Assembly: GCA_038323575.1 (NCBI GenBank)
Contig: JBBQHB010000016.1
Coordinates: 1 to 64,000 of the forward strand
Direction: 5' to 3'
From: CAINVV01 sp038323575
GTDB lineage: Bacteria > Bacteroidota > Bacteroidia > Bacteroidales > Prolixibacteraceae
DNA: 64,000 bases
Below, piece by piece: positions 9,097 to 17,810 of this stretch (positions are counted from its first letter, which is position 1; every line of letters begins with the position of its first letter). The position numbers were made by a program, and so were the translations under genes. The notes beneath the pieces were generated by a model. That model saw only the letters and a program-made list of their open reading frames with translations. It did not search any database and had not been told where the DNA came from.

Positions 9097-9489
9097 TCAT
9101 GCTTCAAGATGATTCTTCACGGTAAGATAGACTTCCTGCGCATAATGATAGAATGTTTGTGCTTGTTGCAGTGTGGGTTTCCCGCCAGGTAATAACCCTA
9201 ATTCTCCCGGATAACGTGATTCCATAAAGAGGCTGTCAAGAGCAATTACAACATCATCATTGGATGGAAAGTTGATGAGCGAGGAGCACAAATCTTGCAA
9301 CTTACTTAAGGAGTGTATTTTAGGAACTCTGGTTCCCTTTTCTTCGATGATTGCTTTTAACGATTTTTCGATCGCTTGTTGAGCATGGAAAGCAACATGA
9401 CCGGTCAACCTGTCATTGTGGATTATATGGGTAATGCTCTCAATATCCAAACTTGCCGCTTCAAGCCATACTTTTGTAATTGCCTTCAT
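9097..9489 (-). CDS. HEPN domain protein (partner of the MNT nucleotidyltransferase)
   Basis: A 130-residue all-helical HEPN domain. Residues 34-52 carry the typical FHAQQAIEKSLKAII block, followed by KIHSL and a later RYP motif. The canonical Rx4-6H RNase motif of HepT-type toxins is not evident, so this looks like the HEPN class that pairs with nucleotidyltransferases but may lack RNase activity. The start codon lies 7 bp after the stop of the MNT gene, a standard two-gene arrangement. Such pairs act as toxin-antitoxin modules or as unassigned nucleotide-modifying systems; which applies here is not known. Confidence 0.85.
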   Translation of the reverse strand: MKAITKVWLEAASLDIESITHIIHNDRLTGHVAFHAQQAIEKSLKAIIEEKGTRVPKIHSLSKLQDLCSSLINFPSNDDVVIALDSLFMESRYPGELGLLPGGKPTLQQAQTFYHYAQEVYLTVKNHLEA

Positions 9490-9496
9490 GCCAATA

Positions 9497-9826
9497 TTAT
9501 ATCAAAACGATTCCTTTTTGCATAATCTCTTTTGAAAAGGAGCTACCCAAATCGATAAATTTTTGATGGACCGGTAAGGTATGTACAAGAATGTCTGATG
9601 CGTATTTTTTCCTAAAATTGCTTAATGCCAGGTATACACTTTTTTTGATCCGAAGGTTCTCCTCAAAAGTTTCCGGTATAAATGTTTCTTTAGTAACAAC
9701 ATATAGATCAATATCACTGTCCTGATTAGGTGTTCCATAAGCAAAACTCCCGAACAAAATCACTTTTGCAGGATTTATTGGCCGCAAATTATCAATAATC
9801 TCGTTTTTAACTGATTCGGTCAACAT
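9497..9826 (-). CDS. MNT-type minimal nucleotidyltransferase
   Basis: A 109-residue nucleotidyltransferase of the DNA polymerase beta superfamily. The active-site pattern GS-x10-DxD is complete: Gly26-Ser27 followed by Asp38 and Asp40 (GSFAYGTPNQDSDID). In the MntA/HepT systems such proteins AMPylate the HEPN partner; activity toward this HEPN protein is inference only. The pair is embedded in a glycan gene cluster between repeat copies, which suggests it arrived as a cassette. Confidence 0.88.
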   Translation of the reverse strand: MLTESVKNEIIDNLRPINPAKVILFGSFAYGTPNQDSDIDLYVVTKETFIPETFEENLRIKKSVYLALSNFRKKYASDILVHTLPVHQKFIDLGSSFSKEIMQKGIVLI

Positions 9827-9923
9827 ATACTTCGAATTTGTGGCCGAAAGTTAACGATTTTTTCTGTTTGATGTTACATGATATCCTTAGCAGATTTTCA
9901 GGTGTATTAGTTCTTCTTTTCCT

Positions 9924-10020
9924 GTGACCGGGTGACTGGCTTAAAAAGTGACCGGGTGACTTGAAAATTAAATGATCAAATCTGAATCAGAGCGGAGTCA
10001 CCCGGTCACTTAACCTCACT
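9924..10020. repeat. Repeat cluster with GTGACCGGGTGAC direct and inverted copies
   Basis: GTGACCGGGTGAC occurs at 9924-9936 and 9948-9960, and its exact reverse complement at 9997-10009. The inner pair can form a 13-bp stem with a 36-nt loop. In the sense of the methyltransferase gene (minus), the decamer GGTTAAGTGA occurs twice in tandem, and the first copy includes the TGA stop codon, so the repeat runs into the coding sequence. The cluster fills most of the gap between the methyltransferase and the HEPN/MNT pair. Confidence 0.8.
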
Positions 10021-10966
10021 TAACCAGGTAAAAGCAGGCACAGTCGCCATCCCCGATGCTGTTGAGCCTGGCAGCTTCCTTTGAAAAATCCCTCATCTGT
10101 TTTTTTGTGAACATCGAAAAGTCATCGGAGTAGGGGAAATCCCGCAGGTATTTTTCGCTGGAGGCGAACTGTACAAAGGAAGAATCGTACTCAATCCTGT
10201 CAATTTTCATTCCGGCCTGTTTTGCGAGCAGGTGGATGCTGTGGGTGGTATGCAGGAAAAGGTGCCGCGGGGCATCCAGCGCAAACCAGTGGGTACGGTA
10301 CTTGCGCCAGGAATGGGAGTTGGCCACCGGAATCCTGATAAGCAGTTTCCCTCCGGGTTTCAGTAAATCATGAATTTTTCCAAGGACCTTATCAGGATGA
10401 TCCATATGCTCGAAAGCGTGGTGCATCATGATAAAATCGTACTGACGCGACATCCCGAAAAGATCTCTTTTCAGGATTTTCAGTTCAGCGCTGTTTTGAA
10501 GATCTTTCTCCAGGAACGGGTCAATGCCGGTAAGGTTCCTGAATCCGCTCCGCTGCATGGATTGAATGACTCGTCCTGATCCGCATCCTACATCCAGGAC
10601 GGAATCGTTGAAACCGACCAATCCCGGTTTCATCCATTTGAAAGGGTGCGGTAAAAAAAGGGAGATCAGCGCGCCGACAGGATCGAATTTGTGCAGGTAA
10701 TGTCTCAGCAGGCTCTTCTTCAGGAAATAGACGACCGGATTCAAAGAGAGGCCAAACCTGGGTTGCCTGAAAGAGTAATATTCTGTCGGATAATATTTTG
10801 AAAGATTTTCAGGTGTTTCGACAATTTGCAGACAATAACAATTGGCACATTCAAGGTATTGAAATTGATCCCGAAGGTTCAATAGCCGTTCGGTGGCCAG
10901 GTGGATGCGGTTGTTGGTAACGTTTCCACAAATTTTGCAGGCAATGCCGTTGTTCATGTTCTCCAA
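10016..10966 (-). CDS. Class I SAM-dependent methyltransferase with N-terminal zinc-ribbon
   Basis: A 316-residue protein. The N-terminus has two CxxC pairs (Cys10/Cys13 and Cys40/Cys43) likely to bind zinc, followed by a Rossmann methyltransferase domain with the SAM-binding motif LDVGCGSGR around residues 122-132 and the later block HHAFEHMDHPDKVL. This layout is common among methyltransferases in surface-polysaccharide clusters, where they methylate sugars; the substrate is unknown. The last codons and the stop lie inside a tandem decamer repeat. A TATCTTTG box sits 17 bp before the ATG. Confidence 0.88.
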   Translation of the reverse strand: MENMNNGIACKICGNVTNNRIHLATERLLNLRDQFQYLECANCYCLQIVETPENLSKYYPTEYYSFRQPRFGLSLNPVVYFLKKSLLRHYLHKFDPVGALISLFLPHPFKWMKPGLVGFNDSVLDVGCGSGRVIQSMQRSGFRNLTGIDPFLEKDLQNSAELKILKRDLFGMSRQYDFIMMHHAFEHMDHPDKVLGKIHDLLKPGGKLLIRIPVANSHSWRKYRTHWFALDAPRHLFLHTTHSIHLLAKQAGMKIDRIEYDSSFVQFASSEKYLRDFPYSDDFSMFTKKQMRDFSKEAARLNSIGDGDCACFYLVK

Positions 10967-10982
10967 ATTTTAATATTGTTCT

Positions 10983-10990
10983 GCAAAGAT
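10983..10990 (-). promoter_or_regulatory. Candidate -7 promoter element of the methyltransferase gene
   Basis: The minus strand reads TATCTTTG, matching TAnnTTTG, 17 bp upstream of the methyltransferase ATG and within the short gap after the GT4 gene. A -33 TTTG is not obvious. Confidence 0.42.
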
Positions 10991-11000
10991 ATATTTTTAG

Positions 11001-11039
11001 CCGAATGGCTGCTGATTGGGAAATTGACAGGCCATTCGG
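11001..11039. other. Stem-loop after the GT4 gene
   Basis: CCGAATGGC (11001-11009) pairs with GCCATTCGG (11031-11039), a perfect 9-bp stem with a 21-nt loop, just downstream of the GT4 stop codon. The minus-strand transcript continues into CUAAAAAUAU, so it could be a weak terminator, but there is no clear U-tract. Confidence 0.35.
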
Positions 11040-11050
11040 TATTGATGGGA

Positions 11051-12076
11051 TCAGTTGGCATCCAGCAAAGCCAGGAGTGATTCAGCCCGTTTCTTCTTTG
11101 AAAACAATACAGCTACCTGCAGCCGGATCGTTCTTTCATCCGGGAAGCCGTCTTTCAGCAATCGTTCTGTAATCAGTCGGGCGATTGTATGGGGATCCCT
11201 ATCAACGACAGCGCCGACAACACCGACGACTTCCGGCATCCCGCCTTCACAGGTTACGATCGGGTAGACACCAAACGACATGGCTTCAGCAATGGAAACG
11301 CCAAAAGATTCCGAGTAGGAGAGCTGACAGTAAATCCTGGCATTCCGGTAAAATGCGCTCAGTTCTTCAGGCGTGACTCTTTCGTAAAGGGTTATATTTA
11401 TAGGTAAATTACTGAGTCTGTGAACCAGTGCTGTTCGATTGATCCCAACTATTTCGAACCTGATACCGGGCAGCAGCCTGGCGGTTTCGATAAAGGTGTC
11501 AATTCCTTTAAGGTAGAAAGTCCGGTCATTCTCAATCAGCCCAACCGTAAGGATTGTATCTGTTTTGTTTATTGCGCTAAAATCCGGACTTTCGATGGTC
11601 ACACAGTTGTAAATCATTTTGCTTTTGGTCTTTGGGGCAATCACTTTTGCCTTTCTGGATACATACCCGGAAACGGGGAGAATGACAGTTGCATTTCTCA
11701 TGGAGGAACCGCAAAACCAGCCGCGAAAAGGCGAGCAGAAAGCGCCGTAATTGATATCCCTGATACGGCAGACATCGTAACCGCCAATCACAACATATGC
11801 TTTTTTCCCGGTTATTTTTGCGAAAAGGACAGGCAGGAAAGAGTGATAATCAGCAAACCAACAATAAAACAGATCAAATTTCCAGCCATGAAGCAGGAGA
11901 AAGAAAAACTGCTTTACGATTTCAAGTGCATTTTTTGCTATCCCTTTTACGGCAGCAAAATGGTATTTTTCTACCGAATGGGTTGAATTTAAAATATCGA
12001 AGTCGTTTTTCACAAAAGTGGAGAAGCCGGTGTAGACAAACAGGATTCTCTTTTTTGTGATTTTTTTATTGCTCAT
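11051..12076 (-). CDS. Glycosyltransferase family 4 protein
   Basis: A 341-residue GT-B glycosyltransferase. The N-terminal half has KKRILFVYTGFSTFVKND and the conserved block VVIGGYDVCR. The C-terminal half has the GT4 donor-binding region ESFGVSIAEAMSFGVYPIV with its Glu-x7-Glu pattern. It is somewhat short and lacks an obvious sugar-specific signature. It lies 17 bp downstream of a second GT4 gene and probably shares its transcript. Confidence 0.88.
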   Translation of the reverse strand: MSNKKITKKRILFVYTGFSTFVKNDFDILNSTHSVEKYHFAAVKGIAKNALEIVKQFFFLLLHGWKFDLFYCWFADYHSFLPVLFAKITGKKAYVVIGGYDVCRIRDINYGAFCSPFRGWFCGSSMRNATVILPVSGYVSRKAKVIAPKTKSKMIYNCVTIESPDFSAINKTDTILTVGLIENDRTFYLKGIDTFIETARLLPGIRFEIVGINRTALVHRLSNLPINITLYERVTPEELSAFYRNARIYCQLSYSESFGVSIAEAMSFGVYPIVTCEGGMPEVVGVVGAVVDRDPHTIARLITERLLKDGFPDERTIRLQVAVLFSKKKRAESLLALLDAN

Positions 12077-12093
12077 GTTGACGGATATATGGA

Positions 12094-13374
12094 TCAGAGA
12101 TTGTTTGTCAGTTCCTTTGTCAGATTTCGCCGCGTATATTGTTCTGTACCAATGGTTTCATTCCAGATCACCCCTTGCCGGTTCAGCTCAAATATTTCGA
12201 GAATGAACTGCCGCATTTTATCCGTCTCGTCATAGGAAAAGAGTTTCCCTGCCCTGCATTGCTGAACCATGATATCAACATCCCCGCCCACCGGACCGAT
12301 TGCAAGCACCGGTCGTTTTGCCGCCAGGTATTCGAAGAATTTACCTGTTACAATCCCTTTGTTGTCCGGCGAATCAGGGATGGCCATGAGCAGCATGGAG
12401 GCCCCTTTCATCTGGCGGATGGCCTGTTCGTGGGGGATATAACCCAGCACCTCGACCAAGGAATCCAGATTTTTTAGTGCGAAAAGGTTGAGTATATCAT
12501 CGGGAACATTTCCGACAAAACGAATTTTAAGCTGCTCCTTAACCCTATCGGGAAGTTGTGAGACGGCCCTGACAAACTGATCAATCCGGTAGCTTACCGA
12601 GATGGTGCCGGTGTAGGTAATGGTGAATGATTCGTTGTGAACAGCTTCGATCCCCTCAAAGTCCTGCTCATCGTACCCGTTCGGGATAACGGCAATTTTA
12701 CCGGTTGACTGCGGGATTTTTTTGAGCAGGAGTTTTCGCACTTCTTCGCTGACGGTGATGATTTTGTCGGCATTTGAAAGTACAGATTTCTCGAGTTCCA
12801 GGTCAAACCTTGCCGCAAGAGCAGAATGGTACAAATCTTTGTAGTAATAAATGTCGGTCCAGGGATCCCTGAAATCAGCTATCCACCTTATCCCCGTGAG
12901 CGCTTTTATTTTTTTCCCGATCAGATGTGTGGAGTGCGGCGGGCCGGATGTGACGACAACATCTATCCCTTCCGCAGTGATCAGTTCAAGGGCTTTTTTC
13001 AGCGCATGCCTGTTCCATCCTTTCCGCGGATCCGGTATGAAGAGGTTTCCGCGGAGAAACCGCGACAACTTTTCGAACAGGGTGATTTTTTTCTGGTTGG
13101 AGAATCCCCCGTAAGGGATCTCTTTTTTGTTGGAAATCCGCCGGTAGAGGTTATAAGGTTCAAATGTTTTTGTTTTATGGACGGAAAGTTCGGGGCTGAT
13201 TTCCTGCAAAAGGGAGTAATCAAGCTGGGCATAAGAGGCCAGTTTTTCATCTACAGTCAAAATGACAGGCTGGTAGCCAAATCCGGGAAGAAACTTCGAG
13301 AATTTCAGCCATCTCTGAACGCCTGCCCCACCGCTGGGCGGCCAATAGTAAGTGATGATAAGGATTTTTCTCAT
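12094..13374 (-). CDS. Glycosyltransferase family 4 protein (second copy)
   Basis: A 426-residue GT-B enzyme starting MRKILIITYYWPPSGGAGVQ, the glycine-rich acceptor loop of many Bacteroidota GT4 enzymes. SGPPHSTHLIG and IADFRDPWTDIYYY lie in the N-terminal domain, and VTGKFFEYLAAKRPVLAIG forms the donor-binding region in the C-terminal domain. Its ATG overlaps the tsaB stop codon (ATGA), so it is translationally coupled to tsaB. The specific sugar is unknown. Confidence 0.9.
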   Translation of the reverse strand: MRKILIITYYWPPSGGAGVQRWLKFSKFLPGFGYQPVILTVDEKLASYAQLDYSLLQEISPELSVHKTKTFEPYNLYRRISNKKEIPYGGFSNQKKITLFEKLSRFLRGNLFIPDPRKGWNRHALKKALELITAEGIDVVVTSGPPHSTHLIGKKIKALTGIRWIADFRDPWTDIYYYKDLYHSALAARFDLELEKSVLSNADKIITVSEEVRKLLLKKIPQSTGKIAVIPNGYDEQDFEGIEAVHNESFTITYTGTISVSYRIDQFVRAVSQLPDRVKEQLKIRFVGNVPDDILNLFALKNLDSLVEVLGYIPHEQAIRQMKGASMLLMAIPDSPDNKGIVTGKFFEYLAAKRPVLAIGPVGGDVDIMVQQCRAGKLFSYDETDKMRQFILEIFELNRQGVIWNETIGTEQYTRRNLTKELTNNL

Positions 13375-14111
13375 TCTTGCAGAAGATTGGTATCTTTTTT
13401 TGAATGGAAAATATTTTTTGTCGGGATGGTTGCAACGAAGTCTTTCAGGTAATAGGGCTCATAATAGGCAACATCCGCGAAATTTCCAGCCATAAAAGCA
13501 GATTCGGCGAGTTCAGCCATATATGCCGCAGAGGTGGTTATGTTGTCAAGAAACAGTGCGTTGGGATGCTGAATAGTCATTTTGCATTTGTCGGCCCCAT
13601 TTCCGAAAAAGAGAATTTTCTGATCCAGCAGCAATAATTCGAAGGAAAGGTGATCGATGATATCGGCCTGGATTTCCCTGATTTTCACCAGTTGATGGTT
13701 GTAGACGCAGGCGTAAACTTCCATTCTCCTGGCATCTATCATGGGGCAATAAAGCAGCGGTTCCTTTTTCTCAATTCCCAGGCTATAGGGGTTATTGATG
13801 ACATAATGAGCCATGGCTTCAAGCGATGAAATAGCAATCAGTGGTAATCCTGCAGCATAGCAGAGTCCTTTGGCAGTTGAAACGCCGATTCTCAGGCCTG
13901 TATATGAACCCGGACCTCCGGATACGGCTACTGCGTCAAGACTTTTAAAAGGTAAATTCCGTTCTGACATCACTTCCTCCACGTACCGCGTGAGCAGCTG
14001 GGCATGGTTTCTCCCGCTCTTGTCTTCCCGTTCCGAAACCACTCTCCCCTCTGCAGAGAGCGCTACTGAACAAACCTCAGTTGAAGTTTCAATACACAGA
14101 ATAGATGCCAT
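13371..14111 (-). CDS. tsaB: tRNA threonylcarbamoyladenosine biosynthesis protein TsaB
   Basis: TsaB is the inactive ASKHA-fold partner that forms the TsaBD(E) complex which makes t6A37 in ANN-decoding tRNAs. The 246-residue product has the family start ILCIETSTEVCSVAL and the hallmark GGPGSYTGLRIGVSTAKGL near residues 65-83. It lacks the metal-binding His pair of TsaD, as expected. It overlaps the next glycosyltransferase gene by 4 bp, an unusual pairing of an essential tRNA gene with a glycan gene. Confidence 0.95.
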   Translation of the reverse strand: MASILCIETSTEVCSVALSAEGRVVSEREDKSGRNHAQLLTRYVEEVMSERNLPFKSLDAVAVSGGPGSYTGLRIGVSTAKGLCYAAGLPLIAISSLEAMAHYVINNPYSLGIEKKEPLLYCPMIDARRMEVYACVYNHQLVKIREIQADIIDHLSFELLLLDQKILFFGNGADKCKMTIQHPNALFLDNITTSAAYMAELAESAFMAGNFADVAYYEPYYLKDFVATIPTKNIFHSKKDTNLLQE

Positions 14112-14296
14112 TTCTTTTTTTTACAAATATCTGAAATAATAAGGAATTTGCGTTTTTTTAAAAAAAGATTCACTTATTTAAATCATTTTCAGTATTTCTT
14201 TGTTTATATAAGAACCTGCATATGTATGGAGCAGGTCAGATATCTTTTCCTTTGAGAAAGATAACCGAAAAATTCTTATTATTAGACGACATCCAC

Positions 14297-15052
14297 ATGC
14301 TAAAGGCAGTAATTATAGATGATGATTATTCCTCCCGGATGGTATTGAAAGAGATACTGAAGAAGACGATTTCGAATGTAGAATTGGTAGGCGAAGCAAA
14401 ATGTGTTGAGGAAGGAGTTGCGTTGATAGAGCAGACCAATCCGGATCTGGTTTTACTGGATATCAGTATGCCTGATGGTACCGGGTTTGATCTGTTGGAC
14501 AAGGTTAAGAAAATAGATTTCCGTATTATATTTATCACAGCATACAGCGAATTTGCCATCAGGGCTTTCAAATATTCGGCGTTTGACTATATTGTCAAAC
14601 CTGTTAACAAGGAGGAACTAGCCCTGGCCATTGCCAGAATACCCAAAATTCCGGCAGAAGACAACAAGGTAGCCGTTAACGCCCTTAAAGCCAATTTTTT
14701 ATCGAAGAGCGAGAGTGGTTTTGCGACCATTGCATTGCCTGAAATGAGCGGTTTTGCCATTATTTCAGTCGACAAAATTGTGCGGTGCGAAGGGATGCGC
14801 AACTACACCAAAATTATTTTCAAAGAGGATCAGGAGAAGGTGGTAAGCCGAACCCTGCTGGAGTTTGAGAATCTCCTTACCCCGCTGGGATTTATCAGAA
14901 TCCACAGGAGTCACCTGGTAAACCTGGTAAATGTTGTGCGCTACATCAAAGCGCAGGGAGGACTGGTCGTACTGAAAACCGGCGAACGGTTAAAGGTATC
15001 CCATAAGTACAAAGATGATCTCCTGAGCAAACTTCTTTACAATAAATTGTAG
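14297..15052 (+). CDS. LytTR-family response regulator
   Basis: A DNA-binding response regulator of about 251 residues. The receiver domain (1-120) has the acidic residues Asp8-Asp10, the phosphoacceptor Asp55 in LVLLDISMPDG, and the conserved Lys in YIVKPVN. A LytTR DNA-binding domain occupies about 150-250, with the typical RIHRSHLVNLVNVVRYIK. The open frame extends upstream to 14222, but the ATG at 14297 gives the standard LKAVIIDDD start. No histidine kinase is adjacent on either side; in Bacteroidota LytTR regulators usually have a LytS-type kinase partner, so this one is an orphan in the window. Confidence 0.93.
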   Translation: MLKAVIIDDDYSSRMVLKEILKKTISNVELVGEAKCVEEGVALIEQTNPDLVLLDISMPDGTGFDLLDKVKKIDFRIIFITAYSEFAIRAFKYSAFDYIVKPVNKEELALAIARIPKIPAEDNKVAVNALKANFLSKSESGFATIALPEMSGFAIISVDKIVRCEGMRNYTKIIFKEDQEKVVSRTLLEFENLLTPLGFIRIHRSHLVNLVNVVRYIKAQGGLVVLKTGERLKVSHKYKDDLLSKLLYNKL

Positions 15053-15063
15053 TGCATCCAGTA

Positions 15064-17658
15064 TTACAACCACTTCAGCAGCCTGAAATCCTGACGGTTG
15101 GGAAGCGCTTTGTTTTTTGCATAGATCCTTAATCCATAATTGTAAGCGCCCGGCTTTTTCAATGTCAGATCCAGCATGTAATTTGCCAGTCCGTCATTCT
15201 TATGCACAACAGTAAAATCATATTTTGCCACGAAACGCGGTTCGTCGTTTCCAGTTGCAACAATTAATTCGACGCCTATTTCTTCCGGAGTGAGGCCTTT
15301 CAGATCAAGTGTAACATTCGACGGGTAAGCTTTACCCATTTCATAGGTATTGGTAATTCCATCAGAAATCTGGATATTTTTAACTTCAATTTCGTTCCAA
15401 ACGTTCAAAATCCTGTTTTTCCAGGCTGCCATTTCTTTGGCTTTAGCAAAATTGTCTGCTTTGAGGAGTGCTGTCCGCGCTGACTGAGGAATATAATAGC
15501 GGGTAAAGTAGTCTTTCAGCATCCTTTTGGTCGTAAACTGAGGAACAACTTCTGCAAAAGTATTTTTGATGAAGTCGACCCAAAGGACCGGGATATTTTT
15601 GTCGTTGCGGTAATAATAGGCAGGGACCACTTCATTTTCCAGAATACCATAGATAGCTTCTGAATCCAGTTCATCCTGAAGTTCAGGAATATCGAATGAA
15701 TTTTCGAGCGGCAATGCCCAGCCGGCGTCTTGCTTGTAACCTTCTACCCACCAGCCGTCAAGAACTGAGAAATGGAGGGTTCCGTTCATCACTCCTTTTT
15801 CTCCGGATGTACCCGAAGCTTCGAGGGGACGGGTTGGTGTGTTCATCCATACATCGCAGCCACGAACCAGCATCTTGGCGATGTTCATGTCGTAGTTTTG
15901 AATGAAGAGGATACGGCCAATAAATTCGGGTCTTTTGGAGATGTCGATAATATATTTGATCAGATCCTGACCGGCTTTGTCGGCCGGGTGGGCTTTTCCT
16001 GCGAAAAGAAACTGAACCGGACGATCGGGGTTGTTGATGATTTTTGCAAGTCGATCCAGGTCACGGAAAAGCAGGTGCGCCCTTTTGTAGGTGGCAAAAC
16101 GCCTGGCGAATCCGATAGTCAGCGCTTTTGAATCCAGCTTAGATATTGCCTCTGAAATATATTTCGGATTCTCGTTGCGCTTAATATGCGTATCCGTAAA
16201 TCTTCTTTTGATGAATTCTATCAACTGTTCGCGGAGTTTCGATTTGGTATCCCAGATCAACTTATCCTGTATCTTGTATATATTTCTCCAGGCGCGCATT
16301 TCACTGCCTTCTTCATATTCGTGGATGTCATCTGCCATCTCTTCGGAAGAAAGAATCTGATCATGTACGGTCTTCCATTCCGGAGCAGACCAGGTTGGGT
16401 AATGAACGCCATTGGTGACATATCCGATGTTTTCCAGCTCTTCCGGTAAGAATCCGCGGTAGAGTTCACTCAGCAATTGCTTGCTAACATCGCCGTGTAA
16501 TTTACTTACGCCGTTAATTTCCTGCGAAAGATTGGCTGCAAGAAAACTCATGTTAAACCGTCCTTCATTGAGGCCCGCTTTCCCGAGCAGCATCATTTCA
16601 TCCATGGGGACTCCCAGTTGACGGGCAACCGGGTCCATGTAAGCTTTGAAAAGTTCGTCCGGGAAAGAGTCATGACCGGCTGGTACCGGTGTATGTGTGG
16701 TAAAAAGGGTGGAAGCCCTTACAATCTCTTTTGCTTCGGAATAATCCAGGTTTGAATTTGTTTTTATCCTGTAGATGCGTTCCAATCCGATGAATGCGGC
16801 ATGTCCTTCATTACAATGGTAGATGTCTGATTGGATGCCGAGCATTTCCAGTACGCGGATTCCGCCCAAACCGAGTACCATTTCCTGTTTGAGCCGATTT
16901 TCATTATCGCCGCCGTAAAGGTGGTGCGTGATGGATTTGTCTTTTTCCTCGTTTTCTTCGTAATCGGTGTCGAGCAGGTAGAGTTTGACGTTTCCAACGT
17001 TAACGTACCAAACCTTAACATATAAGATTCGGTTGGGCATCTGTATTTCTACACTGATCCAGTCACCTTTCCCGTCAAGGGCAGGCTGAATGGGAAGTTT
17101 CGAAAAATGCTCGGGTTCATAATTGGCGAGCTGTTCGCCGTTTGTTGAAATGACCTGTTTGAAATAGCCGAAACGGTACAACAGGCCGATGGCTGTCATA
17201 TCCACTTTTGAATCGCTTGCTTCTTTCAGATAATCACCTGCAAGTACGCCCAACCCGCCTGAATAAATTTTCAAACTGGAGTGAAGACCAAACTCCATGC
17301 TGAAATAGGCAATTTTGGGTCCGCGCAATTTGCTTCGCTCTTTTAGGTATTTCTTTAAATGGTTTTCAACAGATTTCATTCTGAGAACAAAAGATTCATC
17401 TGCCTTCAATTCCTGAAAACGATCGTGGCTTGTTTGTTCCAGCAAAACAATCGGATTGTGTTCGCAATTTTCCCAGATTTGGGGATCAATTTCATTAAAA
17501 AGTGCCCGGGCATCGTCATTCCAAACCCACCACAGATTGCGTGAGATGGTTTTCAGTATGGAGAGCTCAGCAGGTAAGGCTGACTCAACAATTATTTTTT
17601 TCCAGGTAGGGTTGCTATTCTCGGGTTGTCTCAGATTCTTAAAATATGTCTCTTCCAT
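15064..17658 (-). CDS. glgP: Alpha-glucan phosphorylase (GT35, DUF3417-type)
   Basis: The enzyme releases glucose-1-phosphate from glycogen or maltodextrin using pyridoxal phosphate. The 864-residue product has an N-terminal DUF3417-like region (about 20-120, with the NLWWVWNDDARALF block), the YFSMEFGLHSSLKIYSGGLG block, the nucleotide-sugar-like region HTPVPAGHDSFP, and the PLP-site region EASGTSGEKGVMNG near residue 620. This matches the alpha-glucan phosphorylase subfamily rather than the classical E. coli GlgP. It is the last gene of the glycogen operon, 152 bp after the GH57 gene. Confidence 0.94.
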   Translation of the reverse strand: MEETYFKNLRQPENSNPTWKKIIVESALPAELSILKTISRNLWWVWNDDARALFNEIDPQIWENCEHNPIVLLEQTSHDRFQELKADESFVLRMKSVENHLKKYLKERSKLRGPKIAYFSMEFGLHSSLKIYSGGLGVLAGDYLKEASDSKVDMTAIGLLYRFGYFKQVISTNGEQLANYEPEHFSKLPIQPALDGKGDWISVEIQMPNRILYVKVWYVNVGNVKLYLLDTDYEENEEKDKSITHHLYGGDNENRLKQEMVLGLGGIRVLEMLGIQSDIYHCNEGHAAFIGLERIYRIKTNSNLDYSEAKEIVRASTLFTTHTPVPAGHDSFPDELFKAYMDPVARQLGVPMDEMMLLGKAGLNEGRFNMSFLAANLSQEINGVSKLHGDVSKQLLSELYRGFLPEELENIGYVTNGVHYPTWSAPEWKTVHDQILSSEEMADDIHEYEEGSEMRAWRNIYKIQDKLIWDTKSKLREQLIEFIKRRFTDTHIKRNENPKYISEAISKLDSKALTIGFARRFATYKRAHLLFRDLDRLAKIINNPDRPVQFLFAGKAHPADKAGQDLIKYIIDISKRPEFIGRILFIQNYDMNIAKMLVRGCDVWMNTPTRPLEASGTSGEKGVMNGTLHFSVLDGWWVEGYKQDAGWALPLENSFDIPELQDELDSEAIYGILENEVVPAYYYRNDKNIPVLWVDFIKNTFAEVVPQFTTKRMLKDYFTRYYIPQSARTALLKADNFAKAKEMAAWKNRILNVWNEIEVKNIQISDGITNTYEMGKAYPSNVTLDLKGLTPEEIGVELIVATGNDEPRFVAKYDFTVVHKNDGLANYMLDLTLKKPGAYNYGLRIYAKNKALPNRQDFRLLKWL

Positions 17659-17810
17659 TCTGTCAAATAAATTAGCTCATAGCAACACATCTGAATGTGT
17701 CGCTTAAATTGGGTCGCAATGTTACAAATTTCGGCGATCATTTTGACATGAATACGGCTTCGTTTGTATTAAGTTATTGTATCTGTAACATTTTCTTCAT
17801 GTTACACCAG

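Noticed and set aside
9924..10009. CRISPR-like array from repeated GTGACCGGGTGAC
   Set aside because: Only three 13-bp copies, one inverted, with uneven spacing; no spacers or cas genes.
11420..11986. 188-codon forward ORF opposite the GT4 gene
   Set aside because: Antisense shadow; the minus strand encodes a clear GT4 protein with family motifs over the same bases.
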